A stretch of DNA of 64,000 nt from Heyndrickxia shackletonii (GTDB lineage: Bacteria; Bacillota; Bacilli; Bacillales; Bacillaceae_C): NCBI RefSeq assembly GCF_001420715.1, contig NZ_LJJC01000004.1, positions 1,660,090 to 1,724,089 of the forward strand, written 5' to 3'. The stretch's first letter is position 1, and every line of letters starts with the position of its first letter. Shown here one piece after another: positions 9,339 through 20,052 of this stretch. A program made the translations under genes and the position numbers. A model generated the notes under the pieces. The model ran no database searches. It worked only from the letters and a program-made list of their open reading frames with translations, and was not told the DNA's origin.

Positions 9339-10441
9339 GCATCGTGAATTTTCTAGAACAAAATAAAAATATAATGATCTCTGAGCAATATCTTAAAATG
9401 GATCAGCAAGAAATGGAAACGAGAGTATGGGAAATTAAGCAGCAATTAGGAAAAGAGCTTTTTTTACCCGTTCATCACTATCAAAAGGACGAGGTTGTCC
9501 AGTTTGCTGATATAATGGGTGATTCCTTGCAGCTCGCTCAAGTCTCCGCCAAAAATAAAGATGCAAAATACATCGTCTTTTGCGGGGTACATTTTATGGC
9601 AGAGACGGCAGATATTTTAACGGATGACAATCAAAAGGTATTTTTGCCTGATATGAGAGCTGGCTGTTCCATGGCGGATATGGCGGATATCTTTCAAACT
9701 GAGAGAGCATGGAAAAAACTTCAATCACTCTTTGGAGACACCATTGTACCTTTAACATATGTGAATTCTACAGCTGCTATAAAAGCATTTGTTGGAAAAA
9801 ATGGCGGAGCAACCGTAACAAGTTCAAATGCTCATTCTATGATTAAATGGGCTTTTGAACAAAAGGAAAGAATTCTATTCTTACCAGATCAGCATTTAGG
9901 CAGAAATACTGCTTATGATATTGGCATTCCCCTTCAGCATATGGGAGTTTGGGATCCGCAGAAGGATGAATTAGTATTCAAAGGGAATATCGATGATATA
10001 AAGGTGATCTTATGGAAAGGGCATTGCTCCGTTCATGAAAAATTTACGGTGCAAAATATCCAATATGTCCGTGAACATTATCCAAATATGAATATTATTG
10101 TACATCCTGAATGCAGTCGTGAAGTAGTCCAACTATCAGATTATAATGGCTCGACAAAATATATTATCGACATGATTAGTCAGGCTGATTCGAAATCAGA
10201 ATGGGCGATAGGCACTGAAATGAATTTGGTGAATCGATTAATCAATACGAACAAAGATAAACATATTATTTCACTAAATCCTAATATGTGCCCATGTTTA
10301 ACAATGAATAGAATCGATTTGCCTCATTTGCTTTGGAACTTGGAAAGTATCGTGAGCGGTAAACCAATCAATCAAATCGTTGTGGATGAAGAAACGTCTT
10401 CCTTAGCAAATCTAGCTTTGAATCGTATGTTAAATAGATAA
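9335..10441 (+). CDS. nadA: Quinolinate synthase
   Basis: Condenses iminoaspartate with dihydroxyacetone phosphate using a [4Fe-4S] cluster. The protein is 368 residues, the long Bacillus type. The expected three cluster cysteines lie in [13 protein letters not shown] (near 110), HPECSREV (near 260) and [13 protein letters not shown] (near 325). The ATG overlaps the nadC stop (ATGA). Its cluster is probably fed by the divergent nadS product. Confidence 0.97.
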   Translation: MSIVNFLEQNKNIMISEQYLKMDQQEMETRVWEIKQQLGKELFLPVHHYQKDEVVQFADIMGDSLQLAQVSAKNKDAKYIVFCGVHFMAETADILTDDNQKVFLPDMRAGCSMADMADIFQTERAWKKLQSLFGDTIVPLTYVNSTAAIKAFVGKNGGATVTSSNAHSMIKWAFEQKERILFLPDQHLGRNTAYDIGIPLQHMGVWDPQKDELVFKGNIDDIKVILWKGHCSVHEKFTVQNIQYVREHYPNMNIIVHPECSREVVQLSDYNGSTKYIIDMISQADSKSEWAIGTEMNLVNRLINTNKDKHIISLNPNMCPCLTMNRIDLPHLLWNLESIVSGKPINQIVVDEETSSLANLALNRMLNR

Positions 10442-10461
10442 TGTCTCATATACTTTAAACT

Positions 10462-10490
10462 AATGCCTTCTTTTATGGGAAGGCATATTT
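10462..10490 (+). terminator. Terminator of nadBCA
   Basis: Arms ATGCCTTC and GGAAGGCAT around a short loop, followed by ATTTTC. The T run is weak, so termination may be partial. Confidence 0.65.
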
Positions 10491-10527
10491 TCTTGAAACT
10501 CATCATAAATTTTTGTGAAGATTATTA

Positions 10528-10556
10528 GCATTTTGCCTATTTTCACATACGATATA
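10528..10556 (+). promoter_or_regulatory. Possible mother-cell (sigma-E/K type) promoter of safA
   Basis: CATACGATATA at 10546-10556 resembles the -10 of sigma-E or sigma-K promoters (CATA...). A loose AT-rich -35 lies about 13 bases upstream. safA is mother-cell expressed in B. subtilis, which is why I looked here. Sequence support is modest. Confidence 0.4.
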
Positions 10557-10584
10557 TGGACTTATGCCTGAGGAGGGGAAATGA

Positions 10585-11754
10585 GTGAAGATCCATATAG
10601 TACAAAAAGGAGATACTCTTTGGAAAATTGCCAAAAAATACGGCGTAGATTTTGAAGAGTTAAAGAAAATGAATTCTCAGCTTTCGAATCCGGATATGAT
10701 CATGCCGGGAATGAAAGTAAAAGTACCAACTGCAGGAGGATCGGTAGTAAAACATGTAGGAAATCCGGGGAATCCAGGAAATGTGAAAAAAGAAGTTCCA
10801 CAAGCAGTTCATCCATTTGCGCAACAGCAACCTCCGACACTGCCGGTTCAAAAGGAAATTATCAAGGAAGTGCCAAAAAAAGAAACCATCGTGCATAAAG
10901 AAATATACACTCCAAAAATGCCTCAACCAGTTGTTCCCGAAATCGATATAAATAATTACTATATGACGAATATGGCGCAAATACAAACTCAGCAGTCTGT
11001 CCCGCCAGCTCAGCCTGTTATGATGGAACAAGAACCAGAATGCCCACCAATTATGCCTGTACAAGAGGAGTGTTATGAAATGTATCCAAATTATATGATG
11101 CCATATCCTGATTGCGGATGCGGTCCAAATCCATATGCATATCAAAATCCGTATATGCAACAAATGCCTGCCTACAATATGCCCGTTGCAGGTCCAGAAA
11201 TGATGATGCCTGTAATGCCGCATGGCGAGCATTGGGGGCATTATGATGATGAATCCTCTTCTTCCGTGCCAATGTATGCGCAACCTGGATTCCACGGAGA
11301 AGGGTATGTACCTTATCAAGGATATCAACCGCAACATACAACCAATGTGATTCAGCAAAGTTTTGAAATTCCTGGTAGACAAAATATTCCAGGACAATTA
11401 TCTGTACAAGGACAAAACCCTAGCGGATATTCTCAAACCGGTCAATATATGGGCGGACAATATGCGGTGCCGCATTATCATACGGGACAATATCCAGGGA
11501 TGCAACATCCTGGTAGCCAATATATGGGTGGTCACTATCCATATGGCCACTACCCGCATAGCCAGTATCCAAGCAGCCAGATGGGAGGAGGAATGCCGTA
11601 TGGTCACCAATATGGATATCATCAGCCATATTCACCATATGGATCTCCTTATGGAATGCATGGCGGACAATTCCCTTATGGCATGGGATTCCCTGGTATG
11701 CAAGGCGGTTATCCTTCACCAAGACAAGATGATGATGATTGTGAAGACTGTTAA
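10585..11754 (+). CDS. safA: Spore morphogenetic protein SafA (LysM)
   Basis: SafA organises the inner spore coat. The GTG start at 10585 sits behind GAGGAGGGG; the product is 389 residues. A LysM domain occupies about 1-48 (HIVQKGDTLWKIAKKYGVDFEELKKMN...MIMPGMKVKVP) and binds cortex peptidoglycan. The rest is low complexity: a Pro/Glu/Met-rich middle with several cysteines and a C-terminal third of short Gly/Tyr/Gln/His repeats (GQY, GGHYPYGHYPHSQYP), ending DDDDCEDC. It follows nadA, as in B. subtilis. Confidence 0.93.
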   Translation: MKIHIVQKGDTLWKIAKKYGVDFEELKKMNSQLSNPDMIMPGMKVKVPTAGGSVVKHVGNPGNPGNVKKEVPQAVHPFAQQQPPTLPVQKEIIKEVPKKETIVHKEIYTPKMPQPVVPEIDINNYYMTNMAQIQTQQSVPPAQPVMMEQEPECPPIMPVQEECYEMYPNYMMPYPDCGCGPNPYAYQNPYMQQMPAYNMPVAGPEMMMPVMPHGEHWGHYDDESSSSVPMYAQPGFHGEGYVPYQGYQPQHTTNVIQQSFEIPGRQNIPGQLSVQGQNPSGYSQTGQYMGGQYAVPHYHTGQYPGMQHPGSQYMGGHYPYGHYPHSQYPSSQMGGGMPYGHQYGYHQPYSPYGSPYGMHGGQFPYGMGFPGMQGGYPSPRQDDDDCEDC

Positions 11755-12724
11755 AAATGGTAAAGAAGGAGACGAAAGAGAACGTCTCCTTCTTTATTTA
11801 TCAGATGTCACTGAGGAGAACTTTATAAGCATTAGGTCGATAAAAGATGGAGTCTGGTTATGTAAGACGGATACTTCGAAATGGATATTAAAGGAATTTT
11901 CCAGTTCATCTCAGCTAAAAATGCAAATAAAACTTACTGAATTACTGCTTTCTAATCATTTTCCTCAAACGTATCATTTTCATTCTATTCATTCCAGAAA
12001 GGAAATTTCTTTTAATCATAGGATATATGGGTTGATCGAATATATTGAAAGTAACCTTGATGGAAAAAGATTTTCGTATAGTACTCATGAAAATCGAAAA
12101 CAAGCATTGCAGCTGTTAAAAAAATTCCACCACGTTTCCGAAACGTTCGCGAAGGATTTTGAAAAGGACTTAAATGTATTCGATCAAATTAAAAAATGGC
12201 AAAAAAGGCTTCAAGAATTTAAAGCAAATGAAAAATATCTTGAGAGATGGCTTCCCAAAAAATATTATCTTTCCTATTTATTTTGGTCAGAATGGTCACT
12301 TGATTACATGATAAAAAATAAAGAGTATTTTCTAAAGAAACCATATTGTATTATTCACGGAGATGTTGCTCATCATAATTTTATATTAGGGAATGATGGC
12401 TTGTATTTAATCGATTTTGATTTAGCGAAAATGGCGCCGGATATTATTGATGACTTACAATTTTGCAATAGAATATTACCCCATTTAGATTGGTCTTTGA
12501 AAAAATTGTCCATGTACAAACCGTTAGAAAAGCATTTGAAGGAGAAGTCATTTTTAAGCGCATTAATTTATCCAACAGATCTTTTAAGAGAATGGAACTA
12601 TTTCCTTAAATATGAGGAAGGAAGAGGAAGATTATCGTCATTCATGACGGAAATAACCTTTAGAGAATTTGACAAAAGAGAAAAGTTTGTAAAAGATGTC
12701 ATCAATGAAATAAAACGCCTCTAA
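11729..12724 (+). CDS. CotS-like kinase-fold protein (aminoglycoside phosphotransferase superfamily)
   Basis: The C-terminal part has an APH-type active site, CIIHGDVAHHNFILGNDGLYLIDFDLAK: catalytic loop HGDxxxxN and metal site IDFD. The N-terminal lobe is divergent but has a lysine in SKWILKEF. Size (about 331 residues) and the safA neighbour suggest a CotS/YutH-type spore coat protein. The start is uncertain. The first ATGs (11729-11737) lie inside safA with no ribosome site. No standard in-frame start follows for a long way, although GAGGAGA sits at 11812, after the hairpin. Confidence 0.65.
   Translation: MMMIVKTVKNGKEGDERERLLLYLSDVTEENFISIRSIKDGVWLCKTDTSKWILKEFSSSSQLKMQIKLTELLLSNHFPQTYHFHSIHSRKEISFNHRIYGLIEYIESNLDGKRFSYSTHENRKQALQLLKKFHHVSETFAKDFEKDLNVFDQIKKWQKRLQEFKANEKYLERWLPKKYYLSYLFWSEWSLDYMIKNKEYFLKKPYCIIHGDVAHHNFILGNDGLYLIDFDLAKMAPDIIDDLQFCNRILPHLDWSLKKLSMYKPLEKHLKEKSFLSALIYPTDLLREWNYFLKYEEGRGRLSSFMTEITFREFDKREKFVKDVINEIKRL
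11761..11796 (+). terminator. Strong hairpin at the safA/kinase-like gene junction
   Basis: A perfect 14-bp stem (TAAAGAAGGAGACG with its complement, 8-base loop), followed by TTTATC. It starts 7 bases after the safA stop and looks like an intrinsic terminator with a poor T run. It lies inside the open frame of the next gene, so it may attenuate that gene or mask its start. Confidence 0.6.
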
Positions 12725-12829
12725 CATGGTAAGAATTCCAGAATTTCTGTGTAATGATTATAGCTCCCCACTCACAAACTAATTTTGAGCATAAATATGC
12801 TCTACCTAAAATTTAGGGGGAGTTCTGGT

Positions 12830-13552
12830 TTGCGAAAAAAATTATTAGTTGCGCCAATATCAGCATTACTAATAAGTGGATTAGCCGCCTGTGCTCAGGA
12901 TAAAAATGCAGTAAATGATCGAAACGTGAACAGATTCCAGCCAGTAGGATATTCAACAAACGACCGTAACAGTATGGTGGATCATGATGGACCATTAACC
13001 GAGTTAATGGATTATTCCACAGGAAATGTCGATCATGTAAAAAATAATAATCGCTTTCTTCCATCGGGATACCCGGATGATTATGGACCACATCTGAAAT
13101 CGCCAATGACTCAATATGACACAAATAATACTACGGTTAATCGAGAAAGACATTTGCGGGATATTAACTATCATGGTCAATTTAATAGCCGGAACAGTAA
13201 AGCACGTCCATCCTATTATAACGGTTATGAAGGAAAGTTATCGGAAGATATTTCAAATACTGCTGCTTCCGTTTCGAATGTTTCAGATGCTCGAACCATT
13301 ATTGACGGAAAAAGAGTATTGGTTGCGGTTGCTGTAAAAGATGAAAAAAAAGCCAAAGCAACAAAAAAATCGGTTGAAAAAGCTGTTCTGCCATATTTAA
13401 AAGGGCGAAAATATGTTGTTACCACAGATATTGGTACCTATTATCGAGTAAGACAACTAGATAATGATTTACGTAACGGCGGACCGAAAGATATGATTGA
13501 TCTTGACACAGATAAAATGTTTGAAGGATTTAATGAAAAATCTGCAAAATAA
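12830..13552 (+). CDS. coxA: YhcN/YlaJ-family sporulation lipoprotein (CoxA-like)
   Basis: A 240-residue secreted lipoprotein: MRKKLLVAPISALLISGLAAC has a charged start, a hydrophobic core and a lipobox with Cys21. The Asn/Asp/Arg-rich middle is followed by a YhcN/YlaJ-type domain (about 145-235; VAVAVKDEKKAKATKKSVEK...VVTTDIG). In B. subtilis the coxA cortex protein follows safA, so the symbol rests on domain and position. The TTG at 12830 is behind AGGGGGAG; an upstream ATG at 12785 would bury the signal peptide. Confidence 0.75.
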   Translation: MRKKLLVAPISALLISGLAACAQDKNAVNDRNVNRFQPVGYSTNDRNSMVDHDGPLTELMDYSTGNVDHVKNNNRFLPSGYPDDYGPHLKSPMTQYDTNNTTVNRERHLRDINYHGQFNSRNSKARPSYYNGYEGKLSEDISNTAASVSNVSDARTIIDGKRVLVAVAVKDEKKAKATKKSVEKAVLPYLKGRKYVVTTDIGTYYRVRQLDNDLRNGGPKDMIDLDTDKMFEGFNEKSAK

Positions 13553-13561
13553 GACTTCTTT

Positions 13562-13597
13562 AGGAATAGAAAATGCAATTCTTTCTATTCCTTTTTT
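13562..13597 (+). terminator. Terminator of the coxA-like gene
   Basis: Arms AGGAATAGAAA and TTTCTATTCCT around a 9-base loop, followed by a T run. Confidence 0.85.
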
Positions 13598-13615
13598 ATC
13601 GTTTACCAAATTGTA

Positions 13616-13718
13616 GTCTACGCATCCTCCCTAAACTACCTCACTGTGTTTACGTTTGTCCCGCATGCCACTAAGAAGGTGAAATTTTTCAGAGCTAATT
13701 TCACATATCTGTACACTA
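13616..13718. repeat. Degenerate intergenic repeat, family 2, copy 2
   Basis: GTCTAC, then at 13677-13718 AGGTGAAATTTTT...GCTAATTTCACATATCTGTAC, similar in order and content to 5572-5665. GTGAAAT and ATTTCAC form a small hairpin. The nearly 290-base gap before bofC otherwise shows only the terminator of the previous gene. Confidence 0.45.
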
Positions 13719-13838
13719 GAGCTGCATCATTTGCACATTTGTTCCAAATTTTTTATAAAAAAGGATATTAATCTAAAAAAAGGTCACACTATGAATACGA
13801 ATATAGAAAAGTATATTTGGATTGTAGAGGTGACAACG

Positions 13839-14387
13839 ATGGCTTTTGTTGTTCGGACGTTTATTTTAATTGCATTTCTTTTTGGGATAAATTTTTATGC
13901 TGTGACACCATCAGAAAAAGAACATTTAAAAGGAAATAAAACAAAGGGCCAGCCTTCCGTAGAGGTACTATCAAAAGGGAAAAAAACAATTATTTTAGAA
14001 AGAGTTTTTGTTGATGGAGAAGTAAGTGAAGAAATTCTTCACGTGCCGTATTTATCGACTAAAGAATATATAAAAAAATTCAAAAACTGGCAATTGGTTG
14101 AAATGGATGAAGACCAACTTGTTTTTCAAACGCAAGTGGATGACATATCCCCATTACTTAAATCAAATGGTTATTTTGGAATATCAAGTGATGGAACATT
14201 AAGTATTTTTAATGGGAAGCCAAATAAAGCGGATATCATTCAGTCGTTTTTTCAATTAGATATGAAAAAGTTGGAAGGGAAAAAGCAAGAGGAATTATTA
14301 AAAGGAATTCCGATAAAATCAAAAGAGGATTATACGAATGTATTAGAAACGTTAAAGCGATACTCGATTCCAAAAAAGGAACAGTGA
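13839..14387 (+). CDS. bofC: Bypass-of-forespore protein BofC
   Basis: A forespore-secreted inhibitor in the sigma-K checkpoint, acting on SpoIVB protease in B. subtilis. Gene order (bofC-ruvA-ruvB-queA-tgt) and the small exported form support the name. I use the ATG at 13839 behind AGAGGTGAC: it gives 182 residues with an immediate signal or anchor, RTFILIAFLFGINFYAV. ATG 13791 would add 16 residues and has only a weak ribosome site. The mature part carries the ILERVFVDGEVSEE and DISPLLKSNGYFGIS segments. Confidence 0.85.
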   Translation: MAFVVRTFILIAFLFGINFYAVTPSEKEHLKGNKTKGQPSVEVLSKGKKTIILERVFVDGEVSEEILHVPYLSTKEYIKKFKNWQLVEMDEDQLVFQTQVDDISPLLKSNGYFGISSDGTLSIFNGKPNKADIIQSFFQLDMKKLEGKKQEELLKGIPIKSKEDYTNVLETLKRYSIPKKEQ

Positions 14388-14412
14388 AAACCGGCGAAAA
14401 GCCGGTTTTTCT
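14387..14412 (+). terminator. Terminator of bofC
   Basis: AAACCGGC, loop, GCCGGTTTTT: a short GC stem directly at the stop codon with a T run. Confidence 0.88.
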
Positions 14413-14517
14413 AATATATTCGTATACTACCAATTAATCGAAAGGATATGTTACAATGAAGATTAGTGATAAATAAATACATTACTTCGGGTTAATGGAT
14501 TAGAGGAGAGAAAGAGA

Positions 14518-15123
14518 TTGTATGAATTTATAAAAGGAACGATTGAGTATGTCTGTCCGGAGTATGTTGTCGTTGAAAATGGCGGGATTGGTTATCAAAT
14601 TTCGACCCCAAATCCATTTACCTTTTCAAAACTTCATGGGCAAACAGCGAAAATCTATACATATCATCATGTTAGGGAAGATTTAATAGCATTATACGGC
14701 TTCCAGCAACGAGAAGAACGGACATTATTTAAAAAATTACTAGGTGTTTCCGGAATTGGTCCAAAAGGGGCTTTGGCAATTCTTGCTTATGGAGAACCAA
14801 CTCAGGTGATTCAAGCAATTGAAAATGAAAATGAAGCATTTTTAACGAAATTCCCTGGTGTAGGAAAGAAAACAGCTCGGCAAATGATCCTGGATTTAAA
14901 GGGTAAGCTCCAGGATATAGTTCCAGACTATTTTCCTAATCTTTTTAATGAACATAGTATGGAAGAGCAGGAAGACTTTCAATCGTTTGATGAAGCTATT
15001 CTTGCACTTAAAGCACTAGGATATTCAGATAAAGAAATTAAGAAGGTCTCGAAAGAATTGCAAAAAGAAAAATTATCGACAGACCAGTATATAAAATTAG
15101 CCTTGAAAAAATTAATGAAATAG
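14518..15123 (+). CDS. ruvA: Holliday junction DNA helicase subunit RuvA
   Basis: RuvA binds four-way junctions and loads the RuvB motor for branch migration. The protein is 201 residues, the standard length. An OB-fold N terminus ([25 protein letters not shown]) is followed by two helix-hairpin-helix motifs ([16 protein letters not shown] and [22 protein letters not shown]) and a C-terminal RuvB-binding domain ([16 protein letters not shown]). Start TTG at 14518, behind GAGGAGAG. ruvB follows after 24 bases. Confidence 0.97.
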   Translation: MYEFIKGTIEYVCPEYVVVENGGIGYQISTPNPFTFSKLHGQTAKIYTYHHVREDLIALYGFQQREERTLFKKLLGVSGIGPKGALAILAYGEPTQVIQAIENENEAFLTKFPGVGKKTARQMILDLKGKLQDIVPDYFPNLFNEHSMEEQEDFQSFDEAILALKALGYSDKEIKKVSKELQKEKLSTDQYIKLALKKLMK

Positions 15124-15147
15124 AATAGATCGGAAGGAGGGAGTGAG

Positions 15148-16149
15148 TTGGAAGAAAGGGTAGTTTCAGGTGATGCAAATAGTCATGATCTTTCATTTGA
15201 ACAAAGCTTGCGACCTCAAGTATTATCACAATATATTGGCCAGGATAAAGTAAAAGGCAATTTAGCAATTTTCATTGAAGCGGCAAAGCAAAGGAAAGAA
15301 ACGTTGGATCATGTCTTACTTTATGGTCCTCCTGGACTTGGTAAAACAACTCTAGCTGCAGTAATTGCTAATGAAATGAGTGTAAATATAAGGACCACTT
15401 CCGGCCCTGCCATTGAACGTCCTGGTGATTTGGCGGCAATTTTAACAGCATTAGAGCCTGGAGAAGTTTTGTTCATTGATGAAATTCATCGTTTACCAAG
15501 GGCGATTGAGGAAATTCTATATCCGGCCATGGAAGATTTTTGTTTGGACATTGTAATTGGAAAAGGGCCGAGTGCCAGATCCGTTCGATTAGATCTACCT
15601 CCATTTACTCTCGTTGGCGCTACTACCAGACAAGGTGCTATTTCCGCACCGCTTCGAGACCGTTTTGGAGTTCTGTGCCGTCTTGAATATTATTCTGAAA
15701 AACAACTAACCAATATTGTTTTAAGAACGGCAGAAATTCTCCATACTGATATTGATAGGGAAGGTGCAGTCGAAATTGCTCGCAGATCGAGAGGAACTCC
15801 AAGAATTACGAATCGACTTTTAAGAAGGGTTCGTGATTATGCACAAGTGCAGGGGAATGGTAAAATCACTATTGAGCTTGCAGAAACTGCTCTTGAAAAG
15901 TTACAGGTAGACCGTTTAGGATTAGATCATATTGATCATAAGCTATTAAAAGGGATAATCGAGAAGTTTAAAGGTGGCCCTGTCGGTTTGGAAACCATTG
16001 CGGCAAGTATAGGGGAAGAACCCGATACCATTGAGGATGTATATGAACCGTATTTGCTCCAAATAGGATTTCTGCAAAGAACACCGAGGGGAAGAATGGT
16101 AACACGGCTAGTTTATGATCATTTCGATATAGAAATACCAACGATGTGA
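15148..16149 (+). CDS. ruvB: Holliday junction DNA helicase RuvB
   Basis: An AAA+ motor that drives branch migration with RuvA. The protein is 333 residues. Walker [10 protein letters not shown] is at 60-68, Walker B is in [12 protein letters not shown], sensor 1 is in [20 protein letters not shown], and the C-terminal winged helix ends [19 protein letters not shown]. Start TTG at 15148 behind GGAGGGAG, part of the ruvAB-queA-tgt-yajC run. Confidence 0.98.
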   Translation: MEERVVSGDANSHDLSFEQSLRPQVLSQYIGQDKVKGNLAIFIEAAKQRKETLDHVLLYGPPGLGKTTLAAVIANEMSVNIRTTSGPAIERPGDLAAILTALEPGEVLFIDEIHRLPRAIEEILYPAMEDFCLDIVIGKGPSARSVRLDLPPFTLVGATTRQGAISAPLRDRFGVLCRLEYYSEKQLTNIVLRTAEILHTDIDREGAVEIARRSRGTPRITNRLLRRVRDYAQVQGNGKITIELAETALEKLQVDRLGLDHIDHKLLKGIIEKFKGGPVGLETIAASIGEEPDTIEDVYEPYLLQIGFLQRTPRGRMVTRLVYDHFDIEIPTM

Positions 16150-16192
16150 TATAAAAGTATTATTACAAAAAACAAACATGAAGGTGACAACA

Positions 16193-17221
16193 GTGAAAGT
16201 AGATATTTTTGATTTTCATTTACCAGAAGAATTAATTGCACAAACACCTTTGAAAAACCGTTCAGACAGCCGGCTAATGGTGCTTAACAAGGAAAATGGT
16301 GAGATAGAACATACTGTTTTTAAAAATATTACCAAATATTTACGGAAAGGCGATTGCCTTGTATTAAACAATACAAAGGTACTGCCTGCAAGATTGTTCG
16401 GTGTAAAAGAAGATACTGGTGCACATATCGAGGTTTTATTATTAAAACAGCTTGAGGAAGACAATTGGGAAACTCTTGTTAAACCTGCAAAAAGGGTAAA
16501 AGTGGGTACAAAATTAACTTTTGGAGACGGTCAGCTTGTTGCACACTGCGTCAAGGAAGAAGAACATGGCGGAAGGGTGCTCAAGTTTGAATATAATGGT
16601 ATTTTTTACGAAGTATTAGAAGCCTTAGGTGAAATGCCTTTACCACCATATATTAAAGAAAAATTAGATGACCGTGATCGCTATCAAACGGTATATGCAA
16701 AAGAAGAAGGTTCTGCAGCAGCACCGACAGCTGGTTTACATTTTACACATGAGCTTTTAGAAGAAATTAAAAATATGGGGGTACATATTACGTTCCTAAC
16801 ATTACATGTCGGACTTGGAACTTTCCGCCCTGTAAGTGTTGAAAATATAGAGAAGCATGATATGCATTCGGAATACTATCAAGTTTCCAAAGAAACAGCT
16901 GACTTAATTAATAATGTAAAAAAACAAGGCGGTAGAGTTATTGCTGTTGGTACAACCTCTACAAGAACATTAGAAACTATTGCTTCAGAGCATAATGGTG
17001 AAATTGTGGCACAAAACGGATGGACGGATATATTCATTTATCCAGGGTATGAATTTAAAGGAATAGATGGAATGATTACGAACTTCCATTTACCTAAATC
17101 CACGTTAATTATGCTTGTAAGTGCATTAGCGGGCAGAGAACATATTCTTCATGCTTATGAAACGGCTGTTCAAGAAAAATATAGATTTTTTAGTTTTGGA
17201 GATGCAATGCTCATTATTTAG
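16193..17221 (+). CDS. queA: S-adenosylmethionine:tRNA ribosyltransferase-isomerase QueA
   Basis: Adds the ribosyl part of SAM to preQ1-tRNA to form epoxyqueuosine at position 34. The GTG at 16193 behind AAGGTGAC gives 342 residues ([20 protein letters not shown]), the B. subtilis length; the ATG at 16178 sits in the ribosome site. Visible motifs are [37 protein letters not shown] and [17 protein letters not shown]. tgt follows after 28 bases. Confidence 0.97.
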   Translation: MKVDIFDFHLPEELIAQTPLKNRSDSRLMVLNKENGEIEHTVFKNITKYLRKGDCLVLNNTKVLPARLFGVKEDTGAHIEVLLLKQLEEDNWETLVKPAKRVKVGTKLTFGDGQLVAHCVKEEEHGGRVLKFEYNGIFYEVLEALGEMPLPPYIKEKLDDRDRYQTVYAKEEGSAAAPTAGLHFTHELLEEIKNMGVHITFLTLHVGLGTFRPVSVENIEKHDMHSEYYQVSKETADLINNVKKQGGRVIAVGTTSTRTLETIASEHNGEIVAQNGWTDIFIYPGYEFKGIDGMITNFHLPKSTLIMLVSALAGREHILHAYETAVQEKYRFFSFGDAMLII

Positions 17222-17225
17222 ATGA

Positions 17226-18389
<1,164 letters not shown>

Positions 18390-18419
18390 ATAGATATTCT
18401 GCAGAAAGGAGGAATAGGA

Positions 18420-18728
18420 ATGGCAATTGCACAAATTTTACCTATTGTTGCGATGATTGTCTTGTTCTATTTCTTATTGATCAGACCTAATCAAAAGCGA
18501 CAAAGAAAGATTCAGGATATGCAAAACAGTCTTTCAAAAGGCGATAAAATCGTTACAATTGGAGGACTGCATGGGATTATTGACTCCCTGGACGATACTA
18601 AAATCGTTATCAAATGTGGAGATGGAAGCCGTCTTACATATGACCGCTCCGCTATTCGAGAAGTGGTTGAACAAGCGAAAAGGCCAGAACCAATTTCCAC
18701 TTTGGAAAATGAAAAGAAGCAATCTTGA
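18420..18728 (+). CDS. yajC: Preprotein translocase subunit YajC
   Basis: A 102-residue single-span membrane protein that associates with SecDF. One N-terminal helix (about 4-23, AQILPIVAMIVLFYFLLIRP) is followed by NQKRQRKIQDMQNSLSKGDKIVTIGGLHG, the conserved YajC core. ATG after AAAGGAGGAA. It follows tgt, the common bacterial order; secDF lies further downstream at 22145. Confidence 0.96.
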   Translation: MAIAQILPIVAMIVLFYFLLIRPNQKRQRKIQDMQNSLSKGDKIVTIGGLHGIIDSLDDTKIVIKCGDGSRLTYDRSAIREVVEQAKRPEPISTLENEKKQS

Positions 18729-18742
18729 GTTGCTTCTTTTTT
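18712..18742 (+). terminator. Terminator of ruvAB-queA-tgt-yajC
   Basis: AAAAGAAGCAA and TTGCTTCTTTT arms around a 7-base loop at the yajC stop, with a long T run. Confidence 0.9.
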
Positions 18743-18759
18743 TTATAAAGGAAATTTGG

Positions 18760-19185
18760 TTAAACATATTTTGATTTACCAGATAACATATTTACTCCTA
18801 ATACTCCCCCCATCATCGCTGTTAGAATATAACATATGTGATAGATGGTTTGCTCCATAGTGAATATATTTCCATATCCTAAGTATTGAGATAAGAAAAT
18901 AATAAATGTGTAGAGGATACCAGTTAAGCTTCCAAGCAACCATCCTTTTTCCTTTCCTTTACTTCCGCAAACAAATCCGCCGGTAAATAAAGCGATAAAG
19001 GAAATAATCGTTACGATTAGCCTAATGGAATGCTCTTGTATATTGGTGAATCGCAAAATAAAAGAAAAAATGAGACTAGATATTGTGATTAAGATAAATA
19101 TAACTAATACACCATATAAGACGCTTGTTCCGATTTTTTTCGTTTCGATTTTTGTTCTCCCCCTCCGTAATGTGCCTTTCTTCAT
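18760..19185 (-). CDS. TIGR04086-type membrane protein (YrzE-like)
   Basis: A 141-residue protein with a basic N terminus and four hydrophobic segments (about 22-46, 56-75, 84-101, 113-134), as in the YrzE/TIGR04086 family next to yajC in Bacillus. The function is unknown. The ATG at 19185 has a poor ribosome site. A strong GGAGGGGG lies inside the frame about 20 bases on, but no usual start codon follows it at the right distance. Confidence 0.75.
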   Translation of the reverse strand: MKKGTLRRGRTKIETKKIGTSVLYGVLVIFILITISSLIFSFILRFTNIQEHSIRLIVTIISFIALFTGGFVCGSKGKEKGWLLGSLTGILYTFIIFLSQYLGYGNIFTMEQTIYHICYILTAMMGGVLGVNMLSGKSKYV

Positions 19186-19366
19186 CTAGTACAAGCATAT
19201 TCTTCAGTTGGGATTTTAGAATCAAAATTTTTGAAAGTATGAAAAAGATATGGTTCCAACTGTCTAGTGCATGCAGCTTCGCTCTTTTTTATAACAACTA
19301 TTTCCAACTCGTTTTCCAATATAAATGTACATACTAACTATTAAAGTGTCGTAGGAGGGAAATAGG

Positions 19367-20023
19367 ATGCCAGTCTATATGATGATTGTTTTACGTACCT
19401 TACTGTTGTACGCCAGTATCCTTATAATTTTTCGTTTAATGGGGAAAAGGGAAATTGGCGAATTAAGCGTTTTAGACCTAGTTGTCTTCATCATGATGGG
19501 TGAGATGGCTGCGATTGCAATCGAGAACCACAAATCTCCTATTTGGTATGTTCTTTTGCCAATGCTTATTTTGTTGGTTATACAGACCGCGCTCGCTTTT
19601 ATATCGCTGAAAAGTTCAAGGTTTAGAAAAATAGTAGATGGTACTCCAACCATTGTCATAAATAAAGGAAAAATTGATGAACATGCAATGCGTAAAATTC
19701 GTTATAATTTTGACGATCTTCTCATGCAGTTAAGGTCGAAGGATATTAATAATATTGCGGATGTTGAGTTCGCAATATTGGAAACATCTGGTGAAATATC
19801 GGTAATAAAAAAAGATAAAAAGAAGAAAAAAACAAATACGTTTACAATGCCGCTTATAATGGATGGGCAAATTATCCAGGCAAACTTACAAAGAACAGAA
19901 AAAAGTGAAATGTGGCTTAGAAGAGAGTTAAGAAAACGCGGATATCCCAATATTAAAGATATTTCATTATGCAGCTTTCAAGACGGGCAATTCTATATCG
20001 ATTTAATCGATGAGAAAAGATAA
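19367..20023 (+). CDS. DUF421 membrane protein (YrbG/YetF family)
   Basis: A 218-residue protein. Three N-terminal membrane helices (about 3-20, 32-50, 59-78) include RTLLLYASILIIFRLMGKREIGELSVLDLVVF, the DUF421 signature. A C-terminal soluble YetF-like alpha/beta part carries RSKDINNIADVEFAILETSGEISVIKK. The function is not established; YetF-type proteins have been linked to spores and membranes. ATG behind GTAGGAGGGA. Its position matches yrbG before spoVB. Confidence 0.88.
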   Translation: MPVYMMIVLRTLLLYASILIIFRLMGKREIGELSVLDLVVFIMMGEMAAIAIENHKSPIWYVLLPMLILLVIQTALAFISLKSSRFRKIVDGTPTIVINKGKIDEHAMRKIRYNFDDLLMQLRSKDINNIADVEFAILETSGEISVIKKDKKKKKTNTFTMPLIMDGQIIQANLQRTEKSEMWLRRELRKRGYPNIKDISLCSFQDGQFYIDLIDEKR

Positions 20024-20052
20024 TGAGTGGCCAAGAAATCGGCCACTCTTAT
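20020..20052. terminator. Bidirectional terminator between the DUF421 gene and spoVB
   Basis: GAGTGGCC, loop, GGCCACTC, followed by TTATTTT. It lies between convergent genes. Confidence 0.85.

Noticed and set aside
10660-11722. Long open frames antisense to safA (up to 245 codons) and another plus-strand frame through its tail
   Set aside because: The safA tail is made of short Gly/Tyr/His/Gln/Met codon repeats that lack stops in several frames. The translations are low-complexity and lack a ribosome site; the LysM frame is the real gene.
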